From: Diploptera punctata
Lineage: Eukaryota > Arthropoda > Insecta > Blattodea > Blaberidae
Direction: 5' to 3'
Length of the DNA: 64,000 nt
Assembly (NCBI GenBank): GCA_030220185.1
Contig: JASPKZ010004561.1
Span: forward strand, 231,001-295,000
In this document: piece after piece, positions 1 to 12,300 of the stretch
How positions within the stretch are numbered: position 1 is the stretch's first letter
Layout: each line of letters starts with the position of its first letter
Made by a program: the position numbers and the translations under genes
Notes under the pieces: model-generated
Told to the model about the DNA's origin: nothing
Seen by the model: the letters and a program-made list of their open reading frames with translations, nothing else
The model's database searches: none

Positions 1-1646
1 CAGCATTGACAATGTCACGAATTACGTGAAGAAACCCTGGGTCTGCTATAAATTATGAAGTATGAGGTGAGTGAAATGATAAAAAAATAAACAATATTAA
101 AGAACCTCATAGTGTTATTTCCTATCTACATAACTTAATAAAGTTGGCTATCAAGTCATAGGAAAACAAGAGCTGCAGGATAGAAGGCCGTTGGACGTCA
201 GTTGTGAACATGACGCAGCATTGACATGTCACGAATTACGTGAAGAAACCCTGGGTCTGCTATAAATTATGAAGTATGAGGTGAGTGAAATGAAAAAAAA
301 ATAAACAATATTAAAGAACCTCATAGTGTTATTTCCTATCTACATAACTTAATAAAGTTGGCTATCAAGTCATAGGAAAACAAGAGCTGCAGGATAGAAG
401 GCCGTTGGACGTCAGTTGTGAACATGACGCAGCATTGACAATGTCACGAATTACGTGAAGAAACCCTGGGTCTGCTATAAATTATGAAGTATGAGGTGAG
501 TGAAATGATAAAAAAATAAACAATATTAAAGAACCTCATAGTGTTATTTCCTATCTACATAACTTAATAAAGTTGGCTATCAAGTCATAGGAAAACAAGA
601 GCTGCAGGATAGAAGGCCGTTGGACGTCAGTTGTGAACATGACGCAGCATTGACAATGTCACGAATTACGTGAAGAAACCCTGGGTCTGCTATAAATTAT
701 GAAGTATGAGGTGAGTGAAATGATAAAAAAAATAAACAATATTAAAGAACCTCATAGTGTTATTTCCTATCTACATAACTTAATAAAGTTGGCTATCAAG
801 TCATAGGAAAACAAGAGCTGCAGGATAGAAGGCCGTTGGACGTCAGTTGTGAACATGACGCAGCATTGACAATGTCACGAATTACGTGAAGAAACCCTGG
901 GTCTGCTATAAATTATGAAGTATGAGGTGAGTGAAATGATAAAAAAAATAAACAATATTAAAGAACCTCATAGTGTTATTTCCTATCTACATAACTTAAT
1001 AAAGTTGGCTATCAAGTCATAGGAAAACAAGAGCTGCAGGATAGAAGGCCGTTGGACGTCAGTTGTGAACATGACGCAGCATTGACAATGTCACGAATTA
1101 CGTGAAGAAACCCTGGGTCTGCTATAAATTATGAAGTATGAGGTGAGTGAAATGATAAAAAAAATAAACAATATTAAAGAACCTCATAGTGTTATTTCCT
1201 ATCTACATAACTTAATAAAGTTGGCTATCAAGTCATAGGAAAACAAGAGCTGCAGGATAGAAGGCCGTTGGACGTCAGTTGTGAACATGACGCAGCATTG
1301 ACAATGTCACGAATTACGTGAAGAAACCCTGGGTCTGCTATAAATTATGAAGTATGAGGTGAGTGAAATGATAAAAAATAAACAATATTAAAGAACCTCA
1401 TAGTGTTATTTCCTATCTACATAACTTAATAAAGTTGGCTATCAAGTCATAGGAAAACAAGAGCTGCAGGATAGAAGGCCGTTGGACGTCAGTTGTGAAC
1501 ATGACGCAGCATTGACAATGTCACGAATTACGTGAAGAAACCCTGGGTCTGCTATAAATTATGAAGTATGAGGTGAGTGAAATGATAAAAAATAAACAAT
1601 ATTAAAGAACCTCATAGTGTTATTTCCTATCTACATAACTTAATAA
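1..1646 (+). repeat. Tandem array, about 7.6 units of 214-216 bp, hammerhead-like core in each unit
   Basis: Units begin at 1, 216, 430, 645, 861, 1077, 1293 and 1507 and differ mainly in the length of an A run. The last unit stops at about 1646. Each unit carries a hammerhead-like fold (described for 2-47), the block TATGAGGTGAG and the block AACCTCATAGTG. Both blocks also occur in the dispersed fold-back elements at 2650, 3660, 10340 and 19800, so the array is a tandem form of the same family. The near-identity of the units points to recent amplification. No coding capacity is seen. The array runs off the left edge of the window. Confidence 0.95.
2..47 (+). ncRNA. Hammerhead-ribozyme-like motif in the 215-bp unit (first of eight)
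   Basis: Helix I pairs AGCA (2-5) with TGCT (44-47). The core reads TTGACAA (6-12) where the textbook core is CTGANGA. Both departures, C3 to U and G8 to A, fall on the two bases that pair with each other, so the pair is kept as U3-A8. Helix II is TCACG/CGTGA (15-19, 25-29) with a 5-nt loop. GAAA is at 31-34. Helix III is ACCC/GGGT (34-37, 39-42) and the cleavage base is C43 (GTC). The second unit, near 216, has lost one A in the core; the others keep the pattern. Activity is not shown. Confidence 0.6.
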
Positions 1647-2130
1647 ATAACATTGTTTACTGCTTATAAAAGTGGTGGTGTAAAATTCTTAAATATAGAT
1701 ACTTCTAAACGAAGCTGACCGTTAGCGGTGGTAGTGACACCTACCCGGCAGCAGACGAAACGAGAATTATAGATTTGTATATGTGGAAAGAATTGCTAAT
1801 GTTAGTGCCAAGTCTAGAATGGTATAGTGGGCTGCACACTAGTACGTAGAACTAGAGGTCCACGGTTGATATCTGGTTCAGAGATTAATTTTTCTTTTCA
1901 CAATATTAATATAATATAAGGTTTAGGCTTATTGGCCTGTTCTGACATCAGGAACATTTAAAACAATTTTCCCATATTCTTGTAGGTCTTCCTACAATTC
2001 TATTTCCTTCTGGTTTATATAGGGGTACTACAAATGATTTCCCTGATTTCATTTATAATCTGTCGGCATGTTATGAAAGTTACAGAAATGAAAAAAAAAA
2101 AACAATAGAAAGTAGATCTCACAAAAAAAA
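1647..2130. other. Unassigned intergenic or intronic sequence
   Basis: AT-rich unique-looking sequence directly after the array. No open frame of note and no splice-bordered exon was seen. A weak tRNA-like B box (GGTTGATATCTGG, near 1864) hints at an old SINE head but is too degraded to call. Confidence 0.4.
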
Positions 2131-2350
2131 AATCCAAGTGAGACAGGTCTAGAAGGCCCTTGCCCACCATCCGGCTGCTGGCCTCACATCCACATGTGTT
2201 AATAGCAGAGGTAGATGATCATCCAGCCATTGTAGGGGTGACATGTGGTCAGCATGTTGGGTCCCCAGCCATAATAGCTGGTCTTCTCAACCTGGAGTCG
2301 CTATTTATTGTAGTTACCCAAATGCCTCATGATGCTGGGTGGGCACCAGA
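2131..2350 (-). mobile_element. SINE A (tRNA-Leu/Ser-headed), 3' part
   Basis: This is the reverse complement of the body and tail of the SINE that is full length at 19053-19406 and 58712-59025. It shares the blocks around CACATCCACATGTGT, GTGACATGTGG and CCTCATGATGCTGGGTGGGCA. The tRNA-like head is missing. The 80-codon open frame here is a by-product of the SINE sequence. Confidence 0.85.
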
Positions 2351-2605
2351 TGTTTTTGAGACCAATTATATGTTTTTCATGCTTGGTCTGAAAAACGTCT
2401 AATTGAATCAAAAGCCAGTCTAATTAAACAAATAGAAAAACAAAAAGAACTCACTGTTTGGGAAAAAATCCACATTCAAAAAAAAAAAAGAAAGAAAAGC
2501 TTATGAACTTTGAAATTCCCGTGGATTCTGATTGGATCTAGAGGTTTGTTGGTCCACCAACAGAAGTACTAGTTCTTCTGATTGACATAACATCAGTTGA
2601 CTAGA

Positions 2606-2652
2606 AATTACTGAAGATGAAGCTGCCAAGGCTTTGAAACTGCAGTATAATT
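2606..2652 (+). ncRNA. Hammerhead-ribozyme-like motif, intact core
   Basis: Helix I is AATTA (2606-2610) with TAATT (2648-2652), five Watson-Crick pairs. CTGAAGA is at 2611-2617, followed by one extra T. Helix II is GAAGC/GCTTT (2619-2623, 2631-2635). GAAA is at 2636-2639. Helix III is the 8-nt palindrome ACTGCAGT (2639-2646) and the cleavage base is A2647. The following body carries ATGAGGTGAG and AACCTCACAGTG, the family blocks. This is one of the best-formed copies in the window. Confidence 0.7.
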
Positions 2653-2754
2653 AGAAGACTGGATATGAGGTGAGGTATCAAGAATTTTAATTTAATCTTA
2701 AATTAAACCTCACAGTGATTTTTTTCCTATAAAAGTTCAAACTACTTTAAGTTT

Positions 2755-2930
2755 ATGGTAAAATCAAACGTTCTTACCTCTCCTCATACAAATCTTCTAA
2801 GTAGATTGCGATTTCAAGACCATAATAGTCTCATCTTCAGTACTATTTTGGTGACCGTTATTCTCGAAATCGCGATCTACTTAGAATATTTGTACGAGGA
2901 GAGGTAAGAAACATTTGATTTTACCATAAA
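2755..2930. repeat. Fold-back element with arms of about 65 bp
   Basis: The left arm (about 2755-2820) and right arm (about 2863-2930) are inverted copies sharing TACCTCTCCTC and its complement. The complete hammerhead-like core lies on the minus strand (2797-2844). The plus-strand arm begins inside it, near GAAATCGCGATC. Related AACCTCACAGTG and AACCTCATAGTG blocks flank the element, so it sits inside another member of the family. Confidence 0.85.
2797..2844 (-). ncRNA. Hammerhead-ribozyme-like motif, intact core
   Basis: On the minus strand helix I is AGTA (complement of 2841-2844) with TACT. CTGAAGA is the complement of 2834-2840 and is followed by one extra T. Helix II is GAGAC/GTCTT with a 7-nt loop, then GAAA. 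Helix III is ATCGCAAT, a decayed palindrome (the other arm has perfect ATCGCGAT). The cleavage base is C. Confidence 0.65.
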
Positions 2931-2981
2931 TTAAACCTCATAGTGATTAATTCCTATAAAAGTTAAATATACTATGAGTTT

Positions 2982-3273
2982 CGATGTTTTTATTATTAAT
3001 TTCATACATCTCAATGATGGATAAATCATATTTGAAGAGAAAAATTATACGTTCAGACCGGGACTTGAACCCGGGACCCTTGGTTTTCTAGTCCAAGTGC
3101 TCTACCATTTGAGCGACCTGAGCAAGTATCGATCTAAACGCAATTTTTTTTTTTTTTGTGTTTAGATCGATACTTGCTCAGGTCGCTCAAATGGTAGAGC
3201 ACTTGGACCAGAAAACCAAGGGTCCCGGGTTCAAGTCCCGGTCTGAGCGTATAATTTTTCTCTTCAAATATGA
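2982..3273. repeat. Fold-back of a tRNA-like SINE head, 12-bp flanking repeat
   Basis: Two inverted arms of about 113 bp (about 3029-3141 and 3159-3271) are separated by a T run. Each arm contains a tRNA-like cloverleaf: a 7-bp acceptor stem, the D-arm GCTC/GAGC, a TTCAAGT T-loop and a 9-nt anticodon loop too large for a working tRNA. The flanks TACTATGAGTTT (2970-2981) and TACTATAAGTTT (3274-3285) look like a 12-bp target-site duplication with one mismatch. The right edge lies only 23 bp upstream of an exon. Confidence 0.75.
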
Positions 3274-3296
3274 TACTATAAGTTTGTTATTTTCAG

Positions 3297-3371
3297 ATCA
3301 AGATATTCTGGAATGACCTTGCATGGCCAGAACCACAAGTGTGCTGTATACTGCTTACTAGAATTATTGAA
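3297..3371 (+). CDS. UNC13-type gene, first exon in window (25 codons)
   Basis: Acceptor TTATTTTCAG ends at 3296; donor GTAAGTG starts at 3372. Reads IKIFWNDLAWPEPQV and continues in phase 0. This matches the start of the MHD1 region in UNC13D/BAIAP3 proteins. The preceding intron ends in a fold-back element. Confidence 0.8.
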
Positions 3372-6300
3372 GTAAGTGTAACATCAACATATTCATGCGG
3401 TGATATCATTTTACTTACAGATAATAATTCTACTATAAATAAATTATTACATATTCTTAATTATTTTCAGGATATTTCTGACAGCTTGAGTTTTTATGCA
3501 AGGCTGATGGCTGAAAAAGCAAAATTGTTGATAGAAAATGATCCTAGAATTATAAAACAATTCAAAATAACAGAGCAGGTAAGAAAGTATGTTTTCATAT
3601 GTTTTCTAGGCGAAAATTTTTCTCTTCAAATATAATATGTTTTCATAGTTAAATATGGGAAATAACATTATGAGATTCTTAATTCATGAATGAATGAGTC
3701 ATTTTTTATATCTTACCTCATTGTTTATGTTTTCTTAAACACGGGAACTGCAGTTTTCAAGAGGAAAGATCCCTCCCATTTAATAATAATATAAAGGAGC
3801 ACTCAGAAGAGCATTAGTTTCGAAAGTTTTACGTTCTTTTCCACTGATCACTTGTATTCACTCTTTGCTGTATTCATTAATTGATTTTGTTCTGTTTTTA
3901 CACTCTGTGATATGATAAAGTTTACACTTATCACCGCACAGTGCACATCTGCAGTCTTCAGTTGGCTGGTGGAATTTTTTATTTTCGCAGACCTTGTGAT
4001 GAAAGCCATGTATTGCTAGTCTGGTTACAACGTGTCTCAGTGTCTGACATTCTCTTGTCCAGTTTCTGTCCGTCATGGCACTGGAAGTGTAAAATTCCTC
4101 ATTTATTTCATTCCGTTTCTGTTCCCTCACTTTTACTGCTTTTTGATATGGTTCTGTAGATGGTAGGAGGTATGTTATCCTGATGTCTTCTATGAAATAT
4201 GTTTCTCGCATAAGTTCATAAATTAACCTCCCATTTTCAACGGCATTATGACTATTGGATTTTCATTAGAATCTCCATCTATAAACATTGCCATCTGGTG
4301 TTAATTTCATGAACTTCAAAGATCAGGTCCCATTCATCAGGAATTTTGAAATTCACAGATCTAAATTTATCCTTCTTAACAAATTTAGATCCTGTTCATC
4401 AGGAACTTCAAAACAAACAAAGGTATCGTTGCTTAGATCAGTTGGAACCAATTCATAATTTGTTAACATGACTGAAGAAGGTACAGTGTACCGAAACAGC
4501 TGTCACTGAATTATATAATAAATATGAAAATCAAATAAAACTATGTTTTATTTTTATTTAATTAATAAATATGGATTTTCATCAAGTCAACACCAACTCA
4601 ACTGATTATTATGACTGTTTAATTCATGCCCCAAATGGTAGTCAATGACCAATCATGTTTCAATGAATTTTGTTTTACAACCAATAAACGTGTTTCACCT
4701 CATTCTTTATCAGCTCCTGCTTTTGTGATAAAGAAAGCTCCTCCTTTTTAATATTCTAAACAAGTCAGAGTATTATTTTTATCCAAAAAACTCATTGAAT
4801 ATAGCAAATAATGAACAGATTCCTTGATTTTACTGAGTTGTTTACTAAAAATATAAATGAATAACCTATGAAGTTGATTATAAGTTTGATGTGTTTCATT
4901 ATTTCACCACTAGGGTGCATTCTTACAATATTGCGATCCTATTTCGCAGTAAATAATATGATCAAGTTGCAGTGAATAATCATAACCTTACATTTCAGAT
5001 TTGTTTTCAAACATTGCCATTTACGTTAAATATATAAATATTTTAACTATATTTAAATAATGATTTTTGAGTAAACAGCTTAATTTTATTTGTTAAATAG
5101 TTCTAACAAATGCCACTCCTGATTTCCAAATCATCGAGTCACTCATGACATTACTTATGATCATGCTCTTTTCACATATAACATGGATAGATTATGGCAT
5201 TGTTGTTATTTATAGTTCATTTTCATATTTGTAAAGAAGGTAACACGACACTAATATTGTCAATAACGAATTAACTGTTTAATTTCAGTGGTGCAAGATA
5301 GTAAGGAGTGTACGTCATATCCAGAATATGGTACCAAACTTTATTGAAGAGTTCAACCTGGATGAAGTTGTCACATGTGCTAGTGGCAGTGAAGCTAGTT
5401 TTTCATCTGATGACTGGAAACTCTCAATTCTTGCTCATATCAACTCTTGTATTGAAAATTGCAATTTAAGAGTTGAGGAAATGATGGACATAGCTACTGA
5501 AAAGGTTATCTTCCTTATTATTCCTTAATTATTGTTATTTAAAAGAGTACCAGTACTGGTATAAACATCCTATTTTTTTTTAAATTTTCATTACGCCTAT
5601 ATTATTACCTTAAAATTTTTTATTGTTTTATTTTTTTATTGCGGTTGAGCCCATCTAGGTCTATGAAAAGTACTTTGAGCCCAAATTTCTTTCATTCTTT
5701 TGCTATGAGCTTGTTTTCTATCATCTGTCCAAGTTGTTCCAGTTTTTTTCTTCGGTTTGTCCTCTTGGTCAACTTGTCACTTATTCACCTTAATTCTAAA
5801 TATATCTCTGTTTGGGATATCTTCTTTAGTAATTCCTGCCAATTTTAAGTCCTTTTTGACTTCATCAATCCACTTCATAGTATCCACTGGAGCTTTACTT
5901 CTGTTTTCGTAGTTTTCCATTATCTGTTTTGTAAGCCTATTTGAGTTCATTCGTTTATAATGGCCATAAAATTTTAACCTTCGTTTTCTAATATCACTAT
6001 GAATGTCTGTATATATTTTTATTTCCTTTTTACTTCTGAGTCTAAATGCTACACCTATGACTTGCGGACCTAAAACTTTTCTTATAATTTTGCATTCAAA
6101 TAGTAAAGCAAGTGATGTAGACCTAAATGAATAGGGTGTGAGTGACAGTGGTAGGCATGTCGCGCCAGACGAAACACGTGGCATAGAACAGATGTTTGAC
6201 TGGAATTGATTGGAACCCTGGACCCCAAAAAATGTTCAACTATATTTAATATGATAAGTATTTAGTGATAATGCCACCAAAATTATTCAATAGGATAAAT

Positions 6301-9300
6301 GTTTTAGTGATAGTGATAACTAGTTTCAATGAAGACACCGTGCTGAATTCGAACCTGGGATCTTTATAAATGGAAGCAACACCATCTAACCTTCAAATAA
6401 ATGTTGGTTGGTTGGTATCTAATGTCGAGCACTTGATAATGAAATCATTCGCTCTCTTGCACTCCAATATTTAGCAGAAAGGCTGGTCTCTTCTACAAAA
6501 GCTGGACAACGGAGGAGATGGTTTCTTTCCATATCTTAATTTAAATTGCAAAAAGGGCATTTAGGTGAATCTGTTATGCCAATTCTGTGTAGGTGTTTAT
6601 TCAAGCAGTCATGTCCCGTTAGCAGACTGAATGTTGCTACTGCAGATTTTCTTTGTAACGTAGTAATGTCATAAGCTTGTAGATTTTCCCATTCCTTTCC
6701 AGATGTTTTGATGGCTTTTTCCAAGGCTTCATGTTTGTATTGGAGTACAATAAACTAGTTGTAACCGTTTAGTAGTAGGCACCACATGTGGTGGTTACGT
6801 CACCCATAGAGAGAAAGTAGGTATATAATAGTGAGTTTAAATTCAATTTAGCATGGCATGTAGACAGTAAATTATACTTTATATAGGTTTATATTATATA
6901 GTAAGGCGTAGTAATTTACATTTAAAAAACCTGGCACCCACAGCCCAGCTGGCAAAAGAGAAATTCGGCGGTCAAAAGGTTAACAGTGAGTCTTCTTCTT
7001 CTTCTTCCTCCTCTACGCATGAAAGCTGGCAACTTGTTGCGTGTTCATTCACTACTGGTCCGGGGTAAGGTGACGTCCTTCCATCATAGTTGTGGTCTTC
7101 CTAAAGGCCTTTTCTGCTGAGGTGTCCAGTCACGTACTTTCTTCACTAATCTACAGTTCTCCATTCTATCTATGTGATCGTTCCAATTTAGTCTTCTATC
7201 GTTTATCCAAAGGTTTATAGGTTCAATTTCACATTCTTCTCTAATAACAGAGCTGCGAATTTTCTCTCTCAGCGATTTTCCTACGATTTTCCTTAAAACT
7301 TTCATTTCGGTTGTTTCATTGATTTGTTTTGTTTTTTGAGTTTCTGTTCGGCATTCACAGCCATATGTTAGAACTGGTCTTATGACAGATTTGTAAATTC
7401 TTACTTTTGTATCTATTCTTAAATTTTTATTTTTCCAAACAGTATTGTTTAAACATCCCGATATTTTGTTTGCATTATTTGCTTGATGGAGGATTTCATC
7501 TGTTATTCTGTTGCTGCTATTAATTTCTACTCCTAAATATTTGAATTTCATGACTTGTTCTATACTTTTCCCTTCTATTTCTAATTTAACACGTCGTGGG
7601 TCCTTGGATATTGCCATTGATTTGGTTTTATATGTTGAGATTTTCATGTTATATTTTGCTGCAATGATTCTAAATTTGTGCAATAGCATTTGTAAATCAT
7701 CTTCACTTTGTGCAATTAAAACTGTGTCATCAGCATAGTTTATTATCTTCAACCCTTTGTTACCCATTTTAATTCCTATTTTAAATGTTCTCCACTCACT
7801 ATTATTAAGACAGATTTTTTTTTTCCAAATAGAAATAATCTCAGGATACTAACATATTATGTCAATACTTTGGTGTTTTACAGTTGACAGTTACAGCTAG
7901 CAGTCTATTTTTGAAGGTGGAAGAACTCACAAACAACGCAAACTGTGACGATGATCTGTTCAATTACCTGGATGGTAATATCTCCACAATACATGAAAAC
8001 TTTGAAGCTAAGGATATTCGAAATATCATGAAGATAATTTGGAAGAAACTCTGCCATGTTCTATATAAGTTAATGAATAACAGCATGAAGGTAGGTTGCA
8101 CTTTATGTAGCGAGGAGTGATTTTATACTTTGTACTGCTGTAGCTGAGTGGTTAAGGTAAGAAGCCTTGGCGCAGAACTACGGGACTTGCACTGGTTCGA
8201 GTCCCCATGGGGGAAGAAATTTTCTCATGGAATTTTGGCCAGTATGGGACCAGGCACTATGGCCCTGGGGTCGACTCAGCCTCTAACTGAAATGAGTACC
8301 AGATGCTTGTTCTGGGGTAAAGGCGGCCGTCACGCAGGGCTGACAACCCGGCTGACATCAAGCGCCATTTGTCAAGAAAAAGTGGGAGCCTTAACCTCCT
8401 ACTACCCCAAGGGCCTCCTGAGGCCTGTAGTGGGATCACTTTACCTTTATGGGACCAGTGCCTACCCAGCATCATGAGGCATTTGGGTAGCTACAATAAG
8501 TAGCAACTCAGGTTGAGAAGACAAGCTATAATGGCTGGGAGACCCGACATGCTGACCACATGTCACCCCTACACTGGCTATATCAGCGGTTCCCGACCGT
8601 TTTCGACTCACGAATCCCTTCCACAATGACCTGACTTTTAAATATACATACAGTAGACATGTATAAAATTTAATTCCAAGCAAAAGTTTTAATATACTTA
8701 AATTAACTTAACCCTTAACGGTTAAAACTACTCAGGGATTCACGGTAAATATTAATTTATTGTTGAAATGATGTGATAAATTTGTGATGTTACACATATG
8801 TAACAAGGGATATTACAGGGTTAATTTAATTTTAATACAATAATTATTATGACTATTTAACTCATGTCCCAAATGGGAGCCAATGACCAATCACATGTCA
8901 ATGATTTATTTATTTACAACCAATCACAGTCGTGTTTTGCCTCAAATTTATCAACCAAAGTTTATCATATTTAAGAAAGCTCCTCCTTTTAACATTCTGA
9001 ATAGGTCATAGCATTATTTTGCAGTGACTGACCCTCTAAGAAATACGGCTACCAGACTGTATGTATAGTGCATGAATGTCAGTAGATAGCACATGCGGGA
9101 GTTAATATAAAAACATTTGTAGCAATTGATTATACCAAAAAAAAATCACTGTTTGCACTTTCTTAAACAAATTATTTTCCAGGGAATGACGTTGCAGAAA
9201 AATATAATTGACTTATTTACATATAGCACATCAGAAATTAACTTTGGCAATAAATAATATGATTTGATTGCAGTGACGAACAAAAGAAGCAAATGAAGCA

Positions 9301-12300
9301 TACCAATCGTTTCTCATTTGTTTTCAAACATCGCCGTTTATATTAAATATATAAATATTTTAAAATAATTATAGTTAAATAATGATTTGTGAGTAAACAG
9401 CTTAATTTTATTCATTAAATAGTCCTAACAAATGCCACTCTTGATTTCCAAATTCTCTAGATAAATTCACTCCTCACTTCGTGAGTTGTGAATTTATTGA
9501 TAATTTGGAAATCACTCGTGGCATTACTTATGATAATGTCGCAGAAATTAAGGAAAAATTAATGGGCATAACCTTGAATTATGGAAAAGTGTTCGCAAAC
9601 CGCCTGAGGTTCGAGAACCACAGGTTGGGAAATGATGGGCTAGATGATTGTCTACCTCTGTGATTAACACATGTGGATGTGAGGTCAGGAGCCAGCTGGT
9701 AGGCCAAGGGCCTTCTAGGCCTGTCGCGCTTGGAGTTTGGAGTTTAACATTGATCTCTGATGACTAACCTTCAAGCAGTAAGAAAAGTAATCCCACTTCA
9801 GCCTTACGAGACCCTTGGGGTTGTAGCAGGTTTCCTCACCATTCTAAACAATTTGTACGAGATGTCAGTCAGATTGTCAACCTTTTCCCCCAATACATAA
9901 ATCAGGTACTCATTTCCATTAGAGTTTGAGTTGACTCCAGGGCCAGGGCTTAAATCAGTTTAAAAACCCTGATTTATTTTTTTATTACATACAACTTTCC
10001 TCATTAGAGGATTGCCTCAAGACAAAGTGATACAGACAATTTTTGAAATTGATAAAATACATTTTGTAAATACATTAAAAAATTTCAAATTGTAATTGAA
10101 ATATACATACTATAAAGTAGAAATTTTGTGAAGATGGTTTCTTAAAATTGAAATTGATCCTCTAATGGCAACAATGGAAATTTTAGAAAAATACACCCTG
10201 TCCAAATCTAAGGAATTCCAAAATTTAGCTAAGAATCCTGGTATAGCACCTCATGCCCCGATCATCAATCCTGTGACAGATATACTATCTAATTGGTTCA
10301 AAGTTAAAATTGGGAAACACATTATTAGGTTCTTAATTAATATTAATGAGTCATTTTAACATCTTACCTCATATTTCATGTTTTATCAAACACGGTAACT
10401 ATAGTTTTCAAATGATCTTGTCATTCATTTTCATATAATGGCGGTTGAAAATGAATGACAAGATCATTTGAAAACTATAGTTACCGTGTTTGATAAAACA
10501 TGAAATATGAGGTAAGATGTTAAAATGACTCATTAATTTATTATCTAATTGGTATTTATCTTTGTAATAGCCAATTGTTGGCTCATACATGGCTTTCTTT
10601 TCACAGTCAACTTCCTCAGGATGGTCACTATGAGTCTCAAAACGGATTGTGGGATCTAATATCATACGAATTTTAGAAATGGTCTAAATGCAATATCTAT
10701 TCGTCTGTTACTCCCATTAGTGGCCACACCATGAACTTCCTCATAAACTGTGTATCCATAATCTCGCAAGGCTTCTGCCATCATATTTCGAATAGTGTGG
10801 AGCCGAATGTTTCTCTGTGATTCTCCTAATGGACAAGCCCCTATTGTGATCCTACTGGGATTCAAACACATGCCTTTCTGGGGTCTAGCATATTACCTTA
10901 ATCAATGACACGTGGGAACTTTTCATTATCTGTGAAAATGTAGACCAGGTATGCAAAGTGGTCCCATTGGTCGCAAGTTAACCTATGCATGATATTTTTA
11001 CAGTCCGTCTCTATCGAAAAATATAACCACAATTTAATTAAATTTTGTATTTTACCTTGCACATTCCAGCTGTAAGCTAACAAAACAACTCACAGATCAT
11101 GGCTAACAAATGTCAATATTTCAGATGATTTTCTCGATCTTCAATCTTCAATCATTTTTTAGAGAGGATTGAAGCAAGTCTTACTGCAATTGTGGACAGA
11201 ATTTTTAAAAATAATGTTATATTATTTAACATTACTACAAAAACAAATCATAAAAATCTGCTTGCAGAAACCTTTAGATTACCCTAAAAATTTAATTTAT
11301 TTAGAATTCAACGTGCCAAATATTAAACAAATATTCAAGCATACATTGCTTACTTATTTTCATAAAAATAAAAATGAATTTAAAGAGCACAATCGAAGTT
11401 TTTACAGCACCAGACAAAATACTACTTCTTTGCTACATGTTCCAAAATGTTATACAACTTCTGGATCTAAACATAGCAGATATCTAGGACCCAAATTATA
11501 TAATGAATTAATTAGATCCAATCCACAACTAAGTAAACTAAACACAGCTAGTTTTAAAAAAGTGATTAAATTAATTATTTTTGATTAATTAAGTGAATAA
11601 AATTAATCATTTGAATAATTTAAAATAATAAATATAAAACATCTATTTTTGCTTATATTATTATAAATCAATATATAACTAATTACTTTCTTCTGTATTA
11701 TTGGTTATAACCCATTACATTATATGGTTTATATTATTTTATGTAAATCATTCTCCATTCCATTAATTATTTTGTTACATTAAGTCTTATTCCCAATACA
11801 TTATTATTGTTTATTTGTATGTGTCATAATTTATGTAAAAATGAAACTGGCCCCTAACTTTAAATGTATATATTCTATTTGTATTATTCATGTAAATGAA
11901 CTGCACCCGAGCACGAGCACTTGCTCATTCGGGTGTCAATACTGTGTGTAACATTTATTTATAAATAAAATTTATTCTTATTCTTATTATAGAAATTATT
12001 TATCTCGTAAGATACAAACTTTTTGATTGGAAGTCAAATATACTGAGTATAGGTAAATAATACTTATATTTTATCTTCATCATGTATAATTTTTTAATAC
12101 ATAATTCACATATCGGTAGAAAAACATCACAATTCCAGCAGAGGGTTAATAATCCAATCAACGTAAATGAATTAGGTTTGTAAATAAATTGTAAGTACAA
12201 TACTACAACTGTGGTAATTAATTACACTGGTCAACATGATTTTTGTCTCATGAGTACCAATAGTTGTACTTAATGCAGTTTTTTATCATGTTTTCAAATA

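Larger units (their letters stand above)
10150..10871 (-). pseudogene. LINE ORF2 C-terminal fragment, split by a fold-back insertion
   Basis: The minus strand reads IRNMMAEALRDYGYTVYEEVHG and NGSNRRIDIAF, then (frame change) ILDPTIRFETHSDHPEEV and MYEPTIGYYKDKYQL. After the insertion at 10298-10541 it continues with SVTGLMIGA. This order is typical of the far C-terminus of insect non-LTR retrotransposon proteins. Frameshifts and a stop make it dead. Confidence 0.7.

Noticed and set aside
1..1646. CRISPR-like array
   Set aside because: There are no spacers; whole units of 215 bp repeat, and the DNA is eukaryotic.
3159..3271. Functional tRNA genes in inverted orientation
   Set aside because: The anticodon loop has 9 bases and both copies are arms of a fold-back repeat.
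11169..11588. Host gene
   Set aside because: The protein pattern and the following AT-rich tail fit a Jockey/CR1-type LINE end.
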